Source: JBFLVT01 sp036804525
GTDB taxonomy: Bacteria > Bacillota > Desulfotomaculia > Desulfotomaculales > JASEER01
Direction: 5' to 3'
Length of the DNA: 64,000 bases
NCBI GenBank assembly: GCA_036804525.1
Contig: DAIRSE010000010.1
Span: 1 to 64,000 of the forward strand
The notes under the pieces were generated by a model. That model worked only from the letters and a program-made list of their open reading frames with translations, was not told the DNA's origin and made no database searches. Below, one piece after another: positions 52,568-61,623 of the stretch. How positions within the stretch are numbered: the first letter of the stretch is position 1; every line of letters starts with the position of its first letter. The translations under genes and the position numbers were made by a program.

Positions 52568-52825
52568 ATGCCGAGAAACACCAATCAGCCTGTTACGCCT
52601 GGTGCTGCCAGCGCCCTTGACCGGATGAAGTATGAAGTCGCTGCCGAACTGGGCCTTACGAATTATGCCCAGATGAATAAGGGTGACCTGCCCAGCCGTG
52701 TTAACGGTTACGTCGGCGGCAACATGACCAAAAAGCTGGTTGCCTTTGCCGAGCAGGCTCTCGCCGCCGGCAACGTTGGGCAGATCACCGGAGCTACTCC
52801 TCTTGAGACCCCTCAGCAGGGTTAA
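52568..52825 (+). CDS. Alpha/beta-type small acid-soluble spore protein
   Basis: An 85-residue SASP that coats spore DNA against UV and heat and supplies amino acids at germination. DRMKYEVAAELGL and RVNGYVGGNMTKKLV are the two conserved segments; the KYEVA region is where GPR cuts family members. The C-terminal tail is Pro/Thr/Gln-rich. GAGGAGGTGAT precedes the ATG. gpr lies next to it in convergent orientation. Confidence 0.92.
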   Translation: MPRNTNQPVTPGAASALDRMKYEVAAELGLTNYAQMNKGDLPSRVNGYVGGNMTKKLVAFAEQALAAGNVGQITGATPLETPQQG

Positions 52826-52863
52826 CCCCTTGAGCAGATGCGGTTTATGAAAAAGACATATGG

Positions 52864-52900
52864 GAGAACAGACGGCGGCCGCCGCTCTGTTCTCTTTATT
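52864..52900 (+). terminator. Terminator between SASP and gpr
   Basis: GAGAACAGACGGC (52864-52876) pairs with GCCGCTCTGTTCTC (52881-52894) with one bulge, then TTTATTATA. It lies between convergent genes and may serve both. Confidence 0.8.
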
Positions 52901-52905
52901 ATACT

Positions 52906-53850
52906 TTACTGCAGGTAGCTCGCATCCTGCTGAGACGAAACGGTCTTATGCAGGGCGGCGTTTAAAGACCCCGCAATGATCTTGGCGCAGTTTTGGATCA
53001 AAACATCGATCTCCTTGGGTGTAACCATTAAAGCCCCCCCGAAAGGCTGCAGCAGCTGCCCGATGATCGCTTCAACCTGTGCCTGGGGAGGAGTTTGTTG
53101 CTGCATAGACTGATACAGCCTGTTGATTGCTTCGTGGGCGATTAAGGCGGCGTGTACGACGGTTGGAACGCCAATGGAAATCACCGGCACGCCCATCGTT
53201 TCCTGCGTAATGCCGCGACGTTTGTTCCCCAATCCGGATCCGGGCCGGATGCCTGTGTCGGCAATCTGAATCGACGAGGCGATACGCTCCACCGACCCGG
53301 CGGCAAGGGCGTCGACAACGATAATTAGAGCCGGCTTGACCCTGCCGACGATGCCTTCGACTACTTCGGCCGTTTCCAGTCCGGTAATGCCCAGGACTCC
53401 CGGAGCAATAGCGCTGACGGGACGCATCCCTTCTTCCACAGCTTCAGGGACATACTCAAACATGTGCCTGGTCACCATTACGGCGTCGACGACGCGGGGA
53501 CCGAGGGCGTCGGGCGTGGCGTTCCAGTTGCCCAAACCGACGATCAGTACGCTGGCCTTCTCCGGCAAATTAATCATGGTCGCCAGTTCCTGCGTCATCA
53601 CCTGGACGATCTCTTTGTGGGCCTTGGGGTCAGTCTGCCTGATGGCGGGAGCCTCAATCGTCACGTAACGCCCGATGGGCTTGCCCATGGCTTGCGCTCC
53701 GATGTCGTTGATGATTTCGACAATCGTTACCTGACCGTTGGCAAAGCTTTTGCGGTTTACTGTTACGCCTGGTATCTCTCCGCCTGTCTGCGCCCGTAAA
53801 GCGGCATGGGCCTCAAGAGCCAGGTCTGAACTAACTCCGCAAATCCTCAT
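52906..53850 (-). CDS. gpr: Germination protease GPR
   Basis: A 314-residue aspartate-dependent protease that degrades SASPs on germination. IVGLGNWNATPDALGP, RPVSAIAPGVLGITGLET, VVDALAA and IADTGIRPGSGLGNKR are hallmarks, and the putative catalytic Asp residues lie in the last two. The N-terminus is MRICGVSSDLALEA, whereas the B. subtilis zymogen has about 16 residues of propeptide before the equivalent TDLA; here only about seven precede it. The ATG has a perfect AAGGAGGA upstream, so the start is well supported. It faces the SASP genes. Confidence 0.95.
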   Translation of the reverse strand: MRICGVSSDLALEAHAALRAQTGGEIPGVTVNRKSFANGQVTIVEIINDIGAQAMGKPIGRYVTIEAPAIRQTDPKAHKEIVQVMTQELATMINLPEKASVLIVGLGNWNATPDALGPRVVDAVMVTRHMFEYVPEAVEEGMRPVSAIAPGVLGITGLETAEVVEGIVGRVKPALIIVVDALAAGSVERIASSIQIADTGIRPGSGLGNKRRGITQETMGVPVISIGVPTVVHAALIAHEAINRLYQSMQQQTPPQAQVEAIIGQLLQPFGGALMVTPKEIDVLIQNCAKIIAGSLNAALHKTVSSQQDASYLQ

Positions 53851-54036
53851 TTGCCGTATCCTCCTTTTGTTTGTACGCTTTTAGGTTGTCTTGGTTATCC
53901 GGCTTCAATACCAAACATTTAAGAATTTTACATGTGCAGGGCTTTATTGTGCCAACTGGTGCTTGTAAAACTGTTTTCAGAACGGGAAAATTGCTATAAT
54001 AAACTTGTATTTTTCCTGATAAGGGTGAAATTGCAT

Positions 54037-54594
54037 ATGCGGGTCATCGGAGGCTGGGCCAGAGGTCGAAGGCTGCAAGGCCCTAAGGGGTCCGGAGTAC
54101 GGCCCACTTCCGACCGTGTCCGTGAAGCGCTGTTTAATATCCTTTCACCGAGGATTGCAGGGTGCAACTTCCTTGACCTCTGTGCCGGAACAGGAGCTGT
54201 GGGCATTGAAGCGTTAAGCCGTGGTGCCAGGAGCGCTACCTTTGTTGAAAAAAACCCTAAAACGGCGTCCTTTATTCGTAGAAACCTCAAAGAAACAGGT
54301 CTTGCCGATCGAGCCGCGGTTTTAGTTATGGATTTCCGCCGCGCTTTATTGGAACTGCACCGGAAGGGGGAAACGTTTGACATCGTCTTCGTTGACCCCC
54401 CGTATCGCCTGGGGCAGGAAGACGCAGCTTTGTCCGAGCTTTCTGCAAGCAACCTGCTTGTCAAGGACGGTCTGGTGATAACCGAGTCGGACAGCAACCA
54501 TTTGCCCGCCGAGGAGGTTAAAAACCTCTTTTGCTGGCGGCGGGAAAAATATGGCGACACAACCCTGAGCTTTTACCGGATTAAGGAGGCGTAA
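54037..54594 (+). CDS. rsmD: 16S rRNA m2G966 methyltransferase RsmD
   Basis: A 185-residue SAM-dependent methyltransferase acting on the 30S subunit. MRVIGGWARGRRLQGPKG, RPTSDRVREALFNIL, DLCAGTGAVGIEALSRGA (SAM loop) and the catalytic VFVDPPY are family motifs. The ATG at 54037 follows AAGGGTGA; the frame runs 35 codons further upstream without a site. It is followed by coaD 8 nt later. Confidence 0.96.
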   Translation: MRVIGGWARGRRLQGPKGSGVRPTSDRVREALFNILSPRIAGCNFLDLCAGTGAVGIEALSRGARSATFVEKNPKTASFIRRNLKETGLADRAAVLVMDFRRALLELHRKGETFDIVFVDPPYRLGQEDAALSELSASNLLVKDGLVITESDSNHLPAEEVKNLFCWRREKYGDTTLSFYRIKEA

Positions 54595-54602
54595 GCACGA
54601 GC

Positions 54603-55100
54603 GTGCGCGTAGCTGTTTACCCCGGCAGTTTTGACCCTGTCACGAACGGTCACCTGGACATCATCCGCCGCGCCGTGCATCTCTTTGACGAGGTCGTGGT
54701 CGCTATCGCGGAGAACTCCCAAAAGGTTCCTTGCTTCAGTATCGCGGAGCGCCTGGAGATGCTGAGGCATGTTCTGGCCGATTTAACGAACGTCCGGGTT
54801 GACTCTTACAGAGGGCTTACGGTCCGGTATGCCCGGGCCTGCGGCGCCAAGGCCATCATCAGGGGGCTGCGCGCAGTGTCGGACTTTGAAAACGAGTTTA
54901 CGATGGCCTTGACCAATAAGAAGCTGGCGCCCGAAATCGAGACGGTTTTTCTGATGACTGAGGCTTGTTATTCATTCATCAGTTCGAGCGCCGTTAAAGA
55001 GGTGGCTTCTTACGGAGGGTGCCTGGACGATATGGTTCCGCCCTTCGTGGCCAAGCTCTTGCGTGAAAAGTTCGACCAACCGCTGGAATCCGGAAAATGA
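54603..55100 (+). CDS. coaD: Phosphopantetheine adenylyltransferase
   Basis: A 165-residue nucleotidyltransferase for the penultimate step of coenzyme A synthesis. VYPGSFDPVTNGHLDII carries the T/HxGH motif, and YSFISSSAVKEVASYGG is the C-terminal signature. The GTG start has AGGAGG about 12 nt upstream, a little distant. It pairs with rsmD, as in many Firmicutes. Confidence 0.97.
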   Translation: MRVAVYPGSFDPVTNGHLDIIRRAVHLFDEVVVAIAENSQKVPCFSIAERLEMLRHVLADLTNVRVDSYRGLTVRYARACGAKAIIRGLRAVSDFENEFTMALTNKKLAPEIETVFLMTEACYSFISSSAVKEVASYGGCLDDMVPPFVAKLLREKFDQPLESGK

Positions 55101-55130
55101 TTAAGCGATGCCGCTAAGGAGGAGTCTCTT

Positions 55131-55577
55131 GTGGAGTTACTGTCCGTCCTGAACGAGCTGGAGGAGTTTGTGCAAAACAGTTCCCGTGTTCCAATGACCA
55201 GGAAGGTCCTGCTTGACGAGGAAAGGCTGCTGGATTTTCTTGACCGCCTGCGCACCCTCCTTCCTGAAGAGGTCAGGAAGGCTAAGTGGGTTGTTCAAGA
55301 ACGGGAAAAGGTCATCGCGGAGTCGAGGCAGGAGGCCCAGCGCCTGATTGAGGAAGCCCAAAAGGAGGTCGCCAAGCGGACGGAAGAAAACGAAATTGTG
55401 CGCAGGGCTAATGAAATGGCTGAGGAGATCATCCAAAAGGCCGAGCAGGTATCGCGTGAAATCCGCCAGGGGGCGCGTGACTACGCCGAGGATATTCTGG
55501 CAAAGCTAGAGTCCAGGTTTGACAGGATGCTGCGCGAAATCGAGGCGGGTCGCAACGAGTTAAGAAACATGAAATAG
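55131..55577 (+). CDS. Coiled-coil protein, unknown
   Basis: A 148-residue acidic/basic coiled-coil protein. Residues about 55-140 are almost entirely charged heptads (EREKVIAESRQEAQRLIEEA). It has no membrane or catalytic motif and resembles the small proteins annotated as V-ATPase-subunit-H-like or simply ATPase that lie after coaD in related bacteria. The GTG follows GGAGGAG. Its last 18 nt overlap the end of the convergent ylbJ gene. Confidence 0.7.
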   Translation: MELLSVLNELEEFVQNSSRVPMTRKVLLDEERLLDFLDRLRTLLPEEVRKAKWVVQEREKVIAESRQEAQRLIEEAQKEVAKRTEENEIVRRANEMAEEIIQKAEQVSREIRQGARDYAEDILAKLESRFDRMLREIEAGRNELRNMK

Positions 55578-56765
55578 GCGCTGCATCGACTTCAGGGCCA
55601 GACCCATGCTTACCAGCAACAGCGGGAGGGTCAGGGACAGCATAAACGAAGTTTGAAGCAGCCCAAGCCATTCCATAGCCGGACCGGCTGTAACCTGGCT
55701 GGCGGGGAGCGCCGTGGGGCCGCAAACAGGAAACAGAACGAGTGTAAGCAAAGCGGCGAGCACGGCGTGAACACAGCGGGTCGCCAGGTAGAGCCACAAG
55801 CGGATGTCTGTTGTGGAAATGAATCCCAAGACCTGAGCCTGGATCGACAGCCCGCTCCAGGCCAGGACCATTTGCACGGCCATAAGCTTTTCCAGCAGAG
55901 AAGCGTTGCATTCCGCAATCATCCTGGTGCCAAGAGTCATCTCGAAGATCCCGTAGGCTATAGGCTCGAGGATCTCGGGGCTGAAGCCCAGGGGTAGCAG
56001 GATAGCGCCCAGGCTGCGGGCGATAACCGTCAGCACGCCGTAATGACCAAGAAGGCGGATAATGACGGCGAAGAGGATGATGTATCCCCCGATAGTCAGG
56101 AGCTTGTTTACTGAAGCTTTCACGGCGTCGCTCAGGATGGCGCCGGCCGGGCGCCCGTTAGTGCTGATAAAGCTAAAAACCGCCCGGTACCAGAGCCCCG
56201 GCCTGTAGCTGCTTTGCGTTCTCTCAAAAGAGGCATAGAACCTCATGGCCAGCCCCAAAATAAAATTTGTTGCATAGTGGATCAACAAAAGAAAAGGTCC
56301 GACGGCAGGGTTGTGAAACATGCCGACGGCCAGGGCGACGAGGACGAACAGCGGACTGGCGTTATTGGTAAAAGCTACCAGGTGTTCGCCTTCCGCCCTG
56401 CTGATCAGGTTTTCGCTGCGCAGGCGTGAGGTGATCGCGGCTCCGATCGGATAGCCGGAACTATAGCCCACGGCTACCGGAAAGGATGCAGTGCCGGGGA
56501 GACGAAATAATGGCCGCATTACGGGTTCAAGCAGAACACCGATGAAATGAACAACGCCGAGGTTCATCAGCAGTTCAGACACGATAAAAAAGGGCAGCAG
56601 GGACGGGAACACGATGTGCCACCACGTCTGCAGGCCCAGGGTTGCCCCGTCGAAGACCGTTTTGGGCTGGAGAACCATGACCAGCACCAGGAAGAGGGCG
56701 ACCACGGTCAAAGCGATGCGCTCACGTACGTTGGGCACGGGCAAATTCACCAAATCTTTGTCCAT
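55560..56765 (-). CDS. ylbJ: YlbJ sporulation integral membrane protein
   Basis: A 401-residue polytopic membrane protein of the YlbJ family, needed for spore cortex in B. subtilis (sigma-E regulon). It contains two Gate-like nucleoside-recognition regions; GLQTWWHIVFPSLLPFFIVSELLM, VGYSSGYPIGA and ITGAF-like FTNNASPLF segments are conserved. Its stop codon lies inside the 3' end of the convergent coiled-coil gene. It starts about 50 nt before the yceD promoter on the other strand. Confidence 0.92.
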   Translation of the reverse strand: MDKDLVNLPVPNVRERIALTVVALFLVLVMVLQPKTVFDGATLGLQTWWHIVFPSLLPFFIVSELLMNLGVVHFIGVLLEPVMRPLFRLPGTASFPVAVGYSSGYPIGAAITSRLRSENLISRAEGEHLVAFTNNASPLFVLVALAVGMFHNPAVGPFLLLIHYATNFILGLAMRFYASFERTQSSYRPGLWYRAVFSFISTNGRPAGAILSDAVKASVNKLLTIGGYIILFAVIIRLLGHYGVLTVIARSLGAILLPLGFSPEILEPIAYGIFEMTLGTRMIAECNASLLEKLMAVQMVLAWSGLSIQAQVLGFISTTDIRLWLYLATRCVHAVLAALLTLVLFPVCGPTALPASQVTAGPAMEWLGLLQTSFMLSLTLPLLLVSMGLALKSMQRLFHVS

Positions 56766-56814
56766 TTTGCTTCTAGTCTATTGGTACTGCGGGTTCGTTT
56801 AGACCAGGATTTTG

Positions 56815-56843
56815 TTGACAAGGGTAGGGCCTTCCATTATAAT
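56815..56843 (+). promoter_or_regulatory. Consensus sigma-A promoter of yceD-rpmF
   Basis: TTGACA (56815-56820) and TATAAT (56838-56843), both exact, are spaced by 17 nt. Transcription would start about 20 nt before the GTG of yceD. Confidence 0.9.
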
Positions 56844-56868
56844 GGCCCTGTTGGATTGGGGTGGGTCT

Positions 56869-57396
56869 GTGTTTCAAATTGACCTGACAAATATTCGCAG
56901 CAACCCAGGCCAAGTATTCCAATTCACTTTTGAAAAAAACCTGGAATCTCTCGATGGCGAGAACGGGAAGATTGTCTTTACCGGCCCGGTAACCGTCAAG
57001 GTGAACGTGGTTTACCTTTCCGGAGTTTTCTGGATCGACGGTACGGTGCAGGGTGCGTGCATCCTTCAATGTTCTCGCTGCCTTGGCGAGTTCAGGCACC
57101 GGATTAACGCCCAGCTGCGTGAAAAGTATCGCCAGGGAGCCGCACAGCTCGATGATGAGGACGCCCCTGACGAAATCCTGGCCGGAGATATCTTAAACCT
57201 GCAAAACCTGGTTAAGGACAGCATCCTTTTGTCCTTGCCTATCAAAACTATATGCAGGGAGGACTGCCGCGGGCTGTGCGCCCGTTGTGGTAAAGATCTC
57301 AATCAAGGGGAATGCGGGTGTCCCTCCGAAGACATTGATCCGCGCCTGGCTGGACTGGCCAAGTTGCTAAATCCGTCAGAAAAGGGGGTGGAGTAG
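56869..57396 (+). CDS. yceD: YceD/DUF177 family protein
   Basis: A 175-residue protein of the DUF177 family, linked to 23S rRNA accumulation and almost always encoded before rpmF. The central C-x2-C pair (LQCSRCLGEF) and the C-terminal CREDCRGLCARCGKDLN region give conserved cysteines, probably metal-binding. The GTG at 56869 fits GGGGTGGG and the mapped promoter; the frame is open 19 codons further upstream. Confidence 0.9.
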   Translation: MFQIDLTNIRSNPGQVFQFTFEKNLESLDGENGKIVFTGPVTVKVNVVYLSGVFWIDGTVQGACILQCSRCLGEFRHRINAQLREKYRQGAAQLDDEDAPDEILAGDILNLQNLVKDSILLSLPIKTICREDCRGLCARCGKDLNQGECGCPSEDIDPRLAGLAKLLNPSEKGVE

Positions 57397-57579
57397 GTGG
57401 GTGTTCCCAAGAGGAGAACGTCCAAACAACGTAAGAGAACGCGCCGGGCTCAAGTAATGAAAATAGCTGCTCCGCAGCTTGTTCCTTGCCCACAGTGTAA
57501 AGCCCCCGTGATGCCCCACCGGGTTTGCCCGGAATGCGGCTACTACAAGGCAAAAAAAGTCATAAATGATGGAAAATAA
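57397..57579 (+). CDS. rpmF: 50S ribosomal protein L32
   Basis: A 60-residue zinc-type L32: GVPKRRTSKQRKRTRRAQ at the start and CPQC...CPEC zinc ligands. The GTG follows immediately on the yceD stop, with GGGGGTGGA as binding site. The stop codon is part of a long terminator hairpin. Confidence 0.97.
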   Translation: MGVPKRRTSKQRKRTRRAQVMKIAAPQLVPCPQCKAPVMPHRVCPECGYYKAKKVINDGK

Positions 57580-57615
57580 GCTTTTGGTGTAACCAAAAGC
57601 TTATTTTCTTGTTTT
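57573..57615 (+). terminator. rpmF terminator with a 16-bp stem
   Basis: AAAATAAGCTTTTGGT (57573-57588) and ACCAAAAGCTTATTTT (57592-57607) are perfectly inverted around GTA, followed by CTTGTTTTTG. The rpmF TAA lies in the left arm. It separates rpmF from plsX. Confidence 0.92.
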
Positions 57616-57685
57616 TGTTGCTTTTGTTTACCATCTCGGTTATACTCACTTTTAGGATTTTAGCACTTCCGGGAGGTTTTCCCTC

Positions 57686-58696
57686 TTGCTGCGTATAGCA
57701 CTGGATGCGATGGGAGGCGACTATGCCCCTTACGAAATTGTCAAAGGTGCAGAAAAAGCAGTCCAGGAACTAGGCGTTGAAGTGATCCTGGTTGGCGATG
57801 AAGCCAAGATTCGACAGCAATTGACCGTAAGTGCCGGAATACAAATCATAAACGCCACGCAAGTCATCGAAATGACTGACCATCCTGCCCAGGCTGTGCG
57901 GCGTAAGAAGGACGCCTCAATTGTCCGTGCCGTTCAACTGGTCCGTGAAGGCAAAGCCGATGCCGTCGTTTCCGCGGGCAATACCGGCGGGGCGATGGCC
58001 GCTTCTCTTTTCGGCCTCGGCCGGGTGAAGGGTATCGACCGCCCCGCCCTCGTTTCTCTCTTCCCCAATGACCGGGCGCAGACGGTCATTCTTGACGTAG
58101 GAGCCAACGTCGACTGCAAGCCTCAGCACCTCCTGGAGTTTGCCGTGATGGGGGCGGTTTATGCCGAAAAGGTGCTGGGTCTCGCAAATCCAAGGATCGG
58201 TTTGCTGAATATCGGCGAGGAACGCACCAAGGGCAACGAGTTGGCCCAAGGAGCGTACGCGCTGTTGGAATCCGCCCCCTTAAACTTCATCGGCAATGTC
58301 GAGGGCAGGGACCTTTTCCACGGTGGTGTTGACGTCGTTGTGTGCGACGGGTTCGTAGGGAATGTCATCCTTAAAACCGGCGAAGGCCTGTCGATGTTTA
58401 TGGAACGCTTCATCAAGCGGCAGGTGGAGAAGAGCGTCCTCTCCAAGCTGTCTGCTCTGGCTGCTCTGGCAACACTCAAGGAGATGCGTAAGAAGTTTGA
58501 TTATAACGAGTACGGAGGCGTGCCCCTTCTGGGGGTAAATGGGGTCAGCGTGGTTGCCCACGGCAGTTCAAGGGCCAGGGCCATTATGAACGCGGTTCGA
58601 GTGGCCCGGGATGCCGTGAAAGGCGGTCTGGTCGATTCCATTACTTCCGGGATTGCCGAGGTAAGCAAGAAAGGGGCAAGAACAGTTAATGCCTGA
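57686..58696 (+). CDS. plsX: Phosphate acyltransferase PlsX
   Basis: A 336-residue enzyme that makes acyl-phosphate from acyl-ACP for phosphatidic acid synthesis. IALDAMGGDYAP at the start, SAGNTGGAMAAS, LLNIGEERTKGN and DVVVCDGFVGNVILKT are conserved. The TTG follows GGGAGG. No fapR gene precedes it. It overlaps fabH by 8 nt. Confidence 0.96.
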   Translation: MLRIALDAMGGDYAPYEIVKGAEKAVQELGVEVILVGDEAKIRQQLTVSAGIQIINATQVIEMTDHPAQAVRRKKDASIVRAVQLVREGKADAVVSAGNTGGAMAASLFGLGRVKGIDRPALVSLFPNDRAQTVILDVGANVDCKPQHLLEFAVMGAVYAEKVLGLANPRIGLLNIGEERTKGNELAQGAYALLESAPLNFIGNVEGRDLFHGGVDVVVCDGFVGNVILKTGEGLSMFMERFIKRQVEKSVLSKLSALAALATLKEMRKKFDYNEYGGVPLLGVNGVSVVAHGSSRARAIMNAVRVARDAVKGGLVDSITSGIAEVSKKGARTVNA

Positions 58697-59684
58697 ACTC
58701 CGCAGAGCGGGTATCATAGGTCTTGGCACTTACGTCCCCGAGCGGGTCTTGACCAATCAGGACCTGGAGAGGCTGGTGGACACCAGCGATGAATGGATCA
58801 GAGAACGAACGGGCATCCGGGAACGGCATATCGCTGCCCCCCACGAAGCCACTTCAGACCTTGGCGTAGTAGCTTCGGCAAGGGCGCTGGCCGATGCCGG
58901 GGTTGACGCTGCCGACCTGGACTTGATTATCGTGGCTACAGCCACCCCTGATACTGTTTTCCCGGCCACGGCCTGCCTGATCCAGGACCGGCTCGGCGCT
59001 GCGCGTGCCGGCGCTTTTGACCTGGCAGCCGGGTGTTCCGGATTTATTTATGCACTGAGTGTCGCTAGCCAGTTTGTCAGTACCGGTGTTTACAACTGCG
59101 TGTTGGTGGTAGGCGCCGAAACGTTGTCGCGGATCGTTAACTGGAAGGACCGTACGACTTGTGTACTGTTTGGCGACGGTGCCGGAGCGGCTGTTGTCGG
59201 CCCGGTCGAGAAGGGCGGGATTCTGGCCACACGATTGGGGGCTGACGGTTCGGGCGGGGCTCTGCTCGACTTGAAAGCGGGGGGTTCAAGGACCCCGGCG
59301 TCAGCCGAGACCGTTGCTCAGGGATTACACTACCTGCAGATGAACGGTAGGGAAGTATTTAAGTTTGCGGTACGGGTTATTCCTGAGGTTACCAGCGAGG
59401 TGCTCGCCCTGGCAGGCCTGAAGGAAGAAGATATCGATCTGATGATCCCTCATCAGGCCAACGTGCGCATTATTGATGCCGCCGCCAAGCGCCTGCAGCT
59501 TTCTCCGGACAAAATCCTGGTCAACGTAGACCGGTACGGCAACACCTCAGCGGCTTCCATCCCGCTCGCTCTGGAAGAGGCCGTGCTGACAGGCCGGGTC
59601 AAAGAGGGCGATCATGTCGTTCTGGTCGCTTTTGGTGCCGGCTTAACGTGGGCTGCCGCTGTTCTGGAATGGAACGGAAAATAA
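58689..59684 (+). CDS. fabH: Beta-ketoacyl-ACP synthase III
   Basis: A 331-residue KAS III that starts fatty-acid chains from acetyl- or branched acyl-CoA. The catalytic Cys is in GCSGFIYAL, His in PHQANVRI and Asn in NTSAASIPLA. DTSDEWIRERTGIRERH is the usual N-terminal region. It starts inside plsX, so the two are coupled. Confidence 0.97.
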   Translation: MPELRRAGIIGLGTYVPERVLTNQDLERLVDTSDEWIRERTGIRERHIAAPHEATSDLGVVASARALADAGVDAADLDLIIVATATPDTVFPATACLIQDRLGAARAGAFDLAAGCSGFIYALSVASQFVSTGVYNCVLVVGAETLSRIVNWKDRTTCVLFGDGAGAAVVGPVEKGGILATRLGADGSGGALLDLKAGGSRTPASAETVAQGLHYLQMNGREVFKFAVRVIPEVTSEVLALAGLKEEDIDLMIPHQANVRIIDAAAKRLQLSPDKILVNVDRYGNTSAASIPLALEEAVLTGRVKEGDHVVLVAFGAGLTWAAAVLEWNGK

Positions 59685-59730
59685 GCGTTACCCAACAGTA
59701 TATTTAGGTCAAAGGATAGGAGGTTAACCG

Positions 59731-60684
59731 ATGATCCGTACAAAGCTATGTGATCTGCTGGGCATAGAGTACCCCGTGCTACAGGGAGGTATGGCGTGGG
59801 TTTCCGACGCCAAGCTGGCCAGTGCAGTTTCTGAAGCGGGTGGCCTGGGCATTATCGGGACGGGTCACGCTCCTCCGGATTTCGTGCGCGACCAGATCAG
59901 GAAGGCCAAGGAGTATACGAACAAGCCTTTTGGTGTCAACGTCATGCTCCTGTCGCCTTTTGTCGAGGAAGTTATGAAGGTCATCCTGGAAGAGGGAGTG
60001 GCCGTAGTCACGACGGGCGCAGGTAATCCCGGGAAATACGTGCCGGCTTTGCAGGCCAGAGGGACGAAGGTTATCCCTGTAGTGCCGTCGGTGGCCCTGG
60101 CCAAAAGGCTTGAACGCGCCAAGGTTGACGCGATTATCGCTGAAGGCATGGAGTCCGGGGGGCACATCGGGGAGCTAACTACGATGGTCCTGGTTCCTCA
60201 GGTGGTTGACGCTGTTAAGGTTCCCGTAATCGCTGCCGGCGGTATCGGTGACGGTCGCGGAGTGGCGGCTGCGCTGGCCCTGGGAGCCTCCGGCGTACAG
60301 ATGGGGACGCGTTTTATCTGCGCCGCAGAGTGTACGGTGCATGCCAAGGTTAAAGAAGCTATTTTGAAGGCTAAAGACCGTGATACTGTGGTTACCGGAC
60401 GCCCGACGGGGCACCCGGTCCGCTGCATAAAGAACAAGCTCACACGCCAGTTTGAAGAGCTGGAAGCGCGCTGCAGGCCCGTCGAGGAGTTCGAAAAGCT
60501 GGGTATCGGGCGCCTGCGCGCTGCCATGGTCGAGGGCGATATAGAGTACGGTTCGGTTATGGCCGGGCAGATTTCCGGTATGGTTTCCGAGATCAAGCCT
60601 GCTAAATTAATCATTGAAGAGCTGATGGCTGGGGCCGTTGAGGTTATGCGCCGCCTTGGTGGTATGGCAGGAGAACAGCAATGA
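59731..60684 (+). CDS. fabK: Enoyl-ACP reductase II
   Basis: A 317-residue FMN-dependent enoyl-ACP reductase of the FabK/nitronate-monooxygenase fold. PVLQGGMAWVS, GLGIIGTGHA, EGMESGGHIG and VIAAGGIGDGRGVAAALALGA (flavin phosphate loop) are present. Its place in the fab operon favours FabK over a nitronate monooxygenase. AGGAGG precedes the ATG. It overlaps fabD by 4 nt. Confidence 0.93.
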   Translation: MIRTKLCDLLGIEYPVLQGGMAWVSDAKLASAVSEAGGLGIIGTGHAPPDFVRDQIRKAKEYTNKPFGVNVMLLSPFVEEVMKVILEEGVAVVTTGAGNPGKYVPALQARGTKVIPVVPSVALAKRLERAKVDAIIAEGMESGGHIGELTTMVLVPQVVDAVKVPVIAAGGIGDGRGVAAALALGASGVQMGTRFICAAECTVHAKVKEAILKAKDRDTVVTGRPTGHPVRCIKNKLTRQFEELEARCRPVEEFEKLGIGRLRAAMVEGDIEYGSVMAGQISGMVSEIKPAKLIIEELMAGAVEVMRRLGGMAGEQQ

Positions 60685-61622
60685 GGATTGCCTTTCTCTT
60701 TCCAGGCCAAGGGTCCCAGTATGTTGGGATGGGGGCCGACCTTTACAAAGCCTTGCCGGTGGTGCGTGAGACCTTTGATGAAGCTGATCGCATATTAGGC
60801 ATGGCGCTCAGCGATCTTTGCTTCAACGGTCCCAAAGAGGAATTACAGAAAACGGTCAATACCCAACCAGCCGTGTTAACGACAAGCATAGCCTGTTATC
60901 GTGTCCTTTTGGAAAGGGGTATTCGCCCTGACGCCGTTGCCGGCCACAGCCTGGGCGAGTACAGCGCCCTGGTTGCGGCAGGGGCCATACGTTTGAGTGA
61001 CGCTGTGCCGCTGGTGCGCCTGCGCGGGCAGCTGATGCAGGATGCCGTGCCTCTCGGCACCGGGGGGATGATGGCCGTTCTCGGCCTTGACGAGCAGCGC
61101 CTGGAAGAGGTCAGGCGTGAAGCCTCGGCTTTTGGGTTGATCGAAATGGCCAACTTTAATTGCCCGGGCCAGATTGTCCTGGCGGGCGAAACGCCGGCGC
61201 TGGAACAGGCCGTTAAGCTTGCCAAGCAGGCTGGCGCGAAGCGGTCGGTGCTCCTGGCTGTAAGCGGACCCTTCCATTCGTCCTTGATGCGGGGGGCCGG
61301 GGAGCGCTTGGCTGAAGTGCTTGAAAATGTGGAAATTAATACCCCGAGCGTTCCTGTCGTCGCCAACGTCAACGCCTCCCTGTTACAGGACGCCAATCAG
61401 GTACGGGCCGCTCTGGTTCGCCAGATATACAGTCCTGTACGGTGGACAGATTGTGTTCAGCGGCTGCTGGATAACGGTATGGACGCCTTTATCGAGGTCG
61501 GTCCGGGGAAAGTCCTTTGCGGACTTGTTAAAAAGATTGCCAACCGCGATATTCTCCTCCTCAACGTGGAGGACCTGGATAGCCTGGAGAAATCAGTTGC
61601 ACGGTTACAGGAGGTTGTCTAA
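60681..61622 (+). CDS. fabD: Malonyl-CoA:ACP transacylase
   Basis: A 313-residue acyltransferase that loads malonyl onto ACP. FPGQGSQYVGMG opens it, the nucleophile elbow is GHSLGEYSAL with the active Ser, and SGPFHSSLM carries the catalytic His. The ATG overlaps the fabK stop (ATGA). Confidence 0.97.
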   Translation: MRIAFLFPGQGSQYVGMGADLYKALPVVRETFDEADRILGMALSDLCFNGPKEELQKTVNTQPAVLTTSIACYRVLLERGIRPDAVAGHSLGEYSALVAAGAIRLSDAVPLVRLRGQLMQDAVPLGTGGMMAVLGLDEQRLEEVRREASAFGLIEMANFNCPGQIVLAGETPALEQAVKLAKQAGAKRSVLLAVSGPFHSSLMRGAGERLAEVLENVEINTPSVPVVANVNASLLQDANQVRAALVRQIYSPVRWTDCVQRLLDNGMDAFIEVGPGKVLCGLVKKIANRDILLLNVEDLDSLEKSVARLQEVV

Positions 61623-61623
61623 A

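Noticed and set aside
57608..57685. Search for a FapR operator or fapR gene before plsX
   Set aside because: Neither a fapR gene nor a recognisable operator palindrome is seen in the gap.
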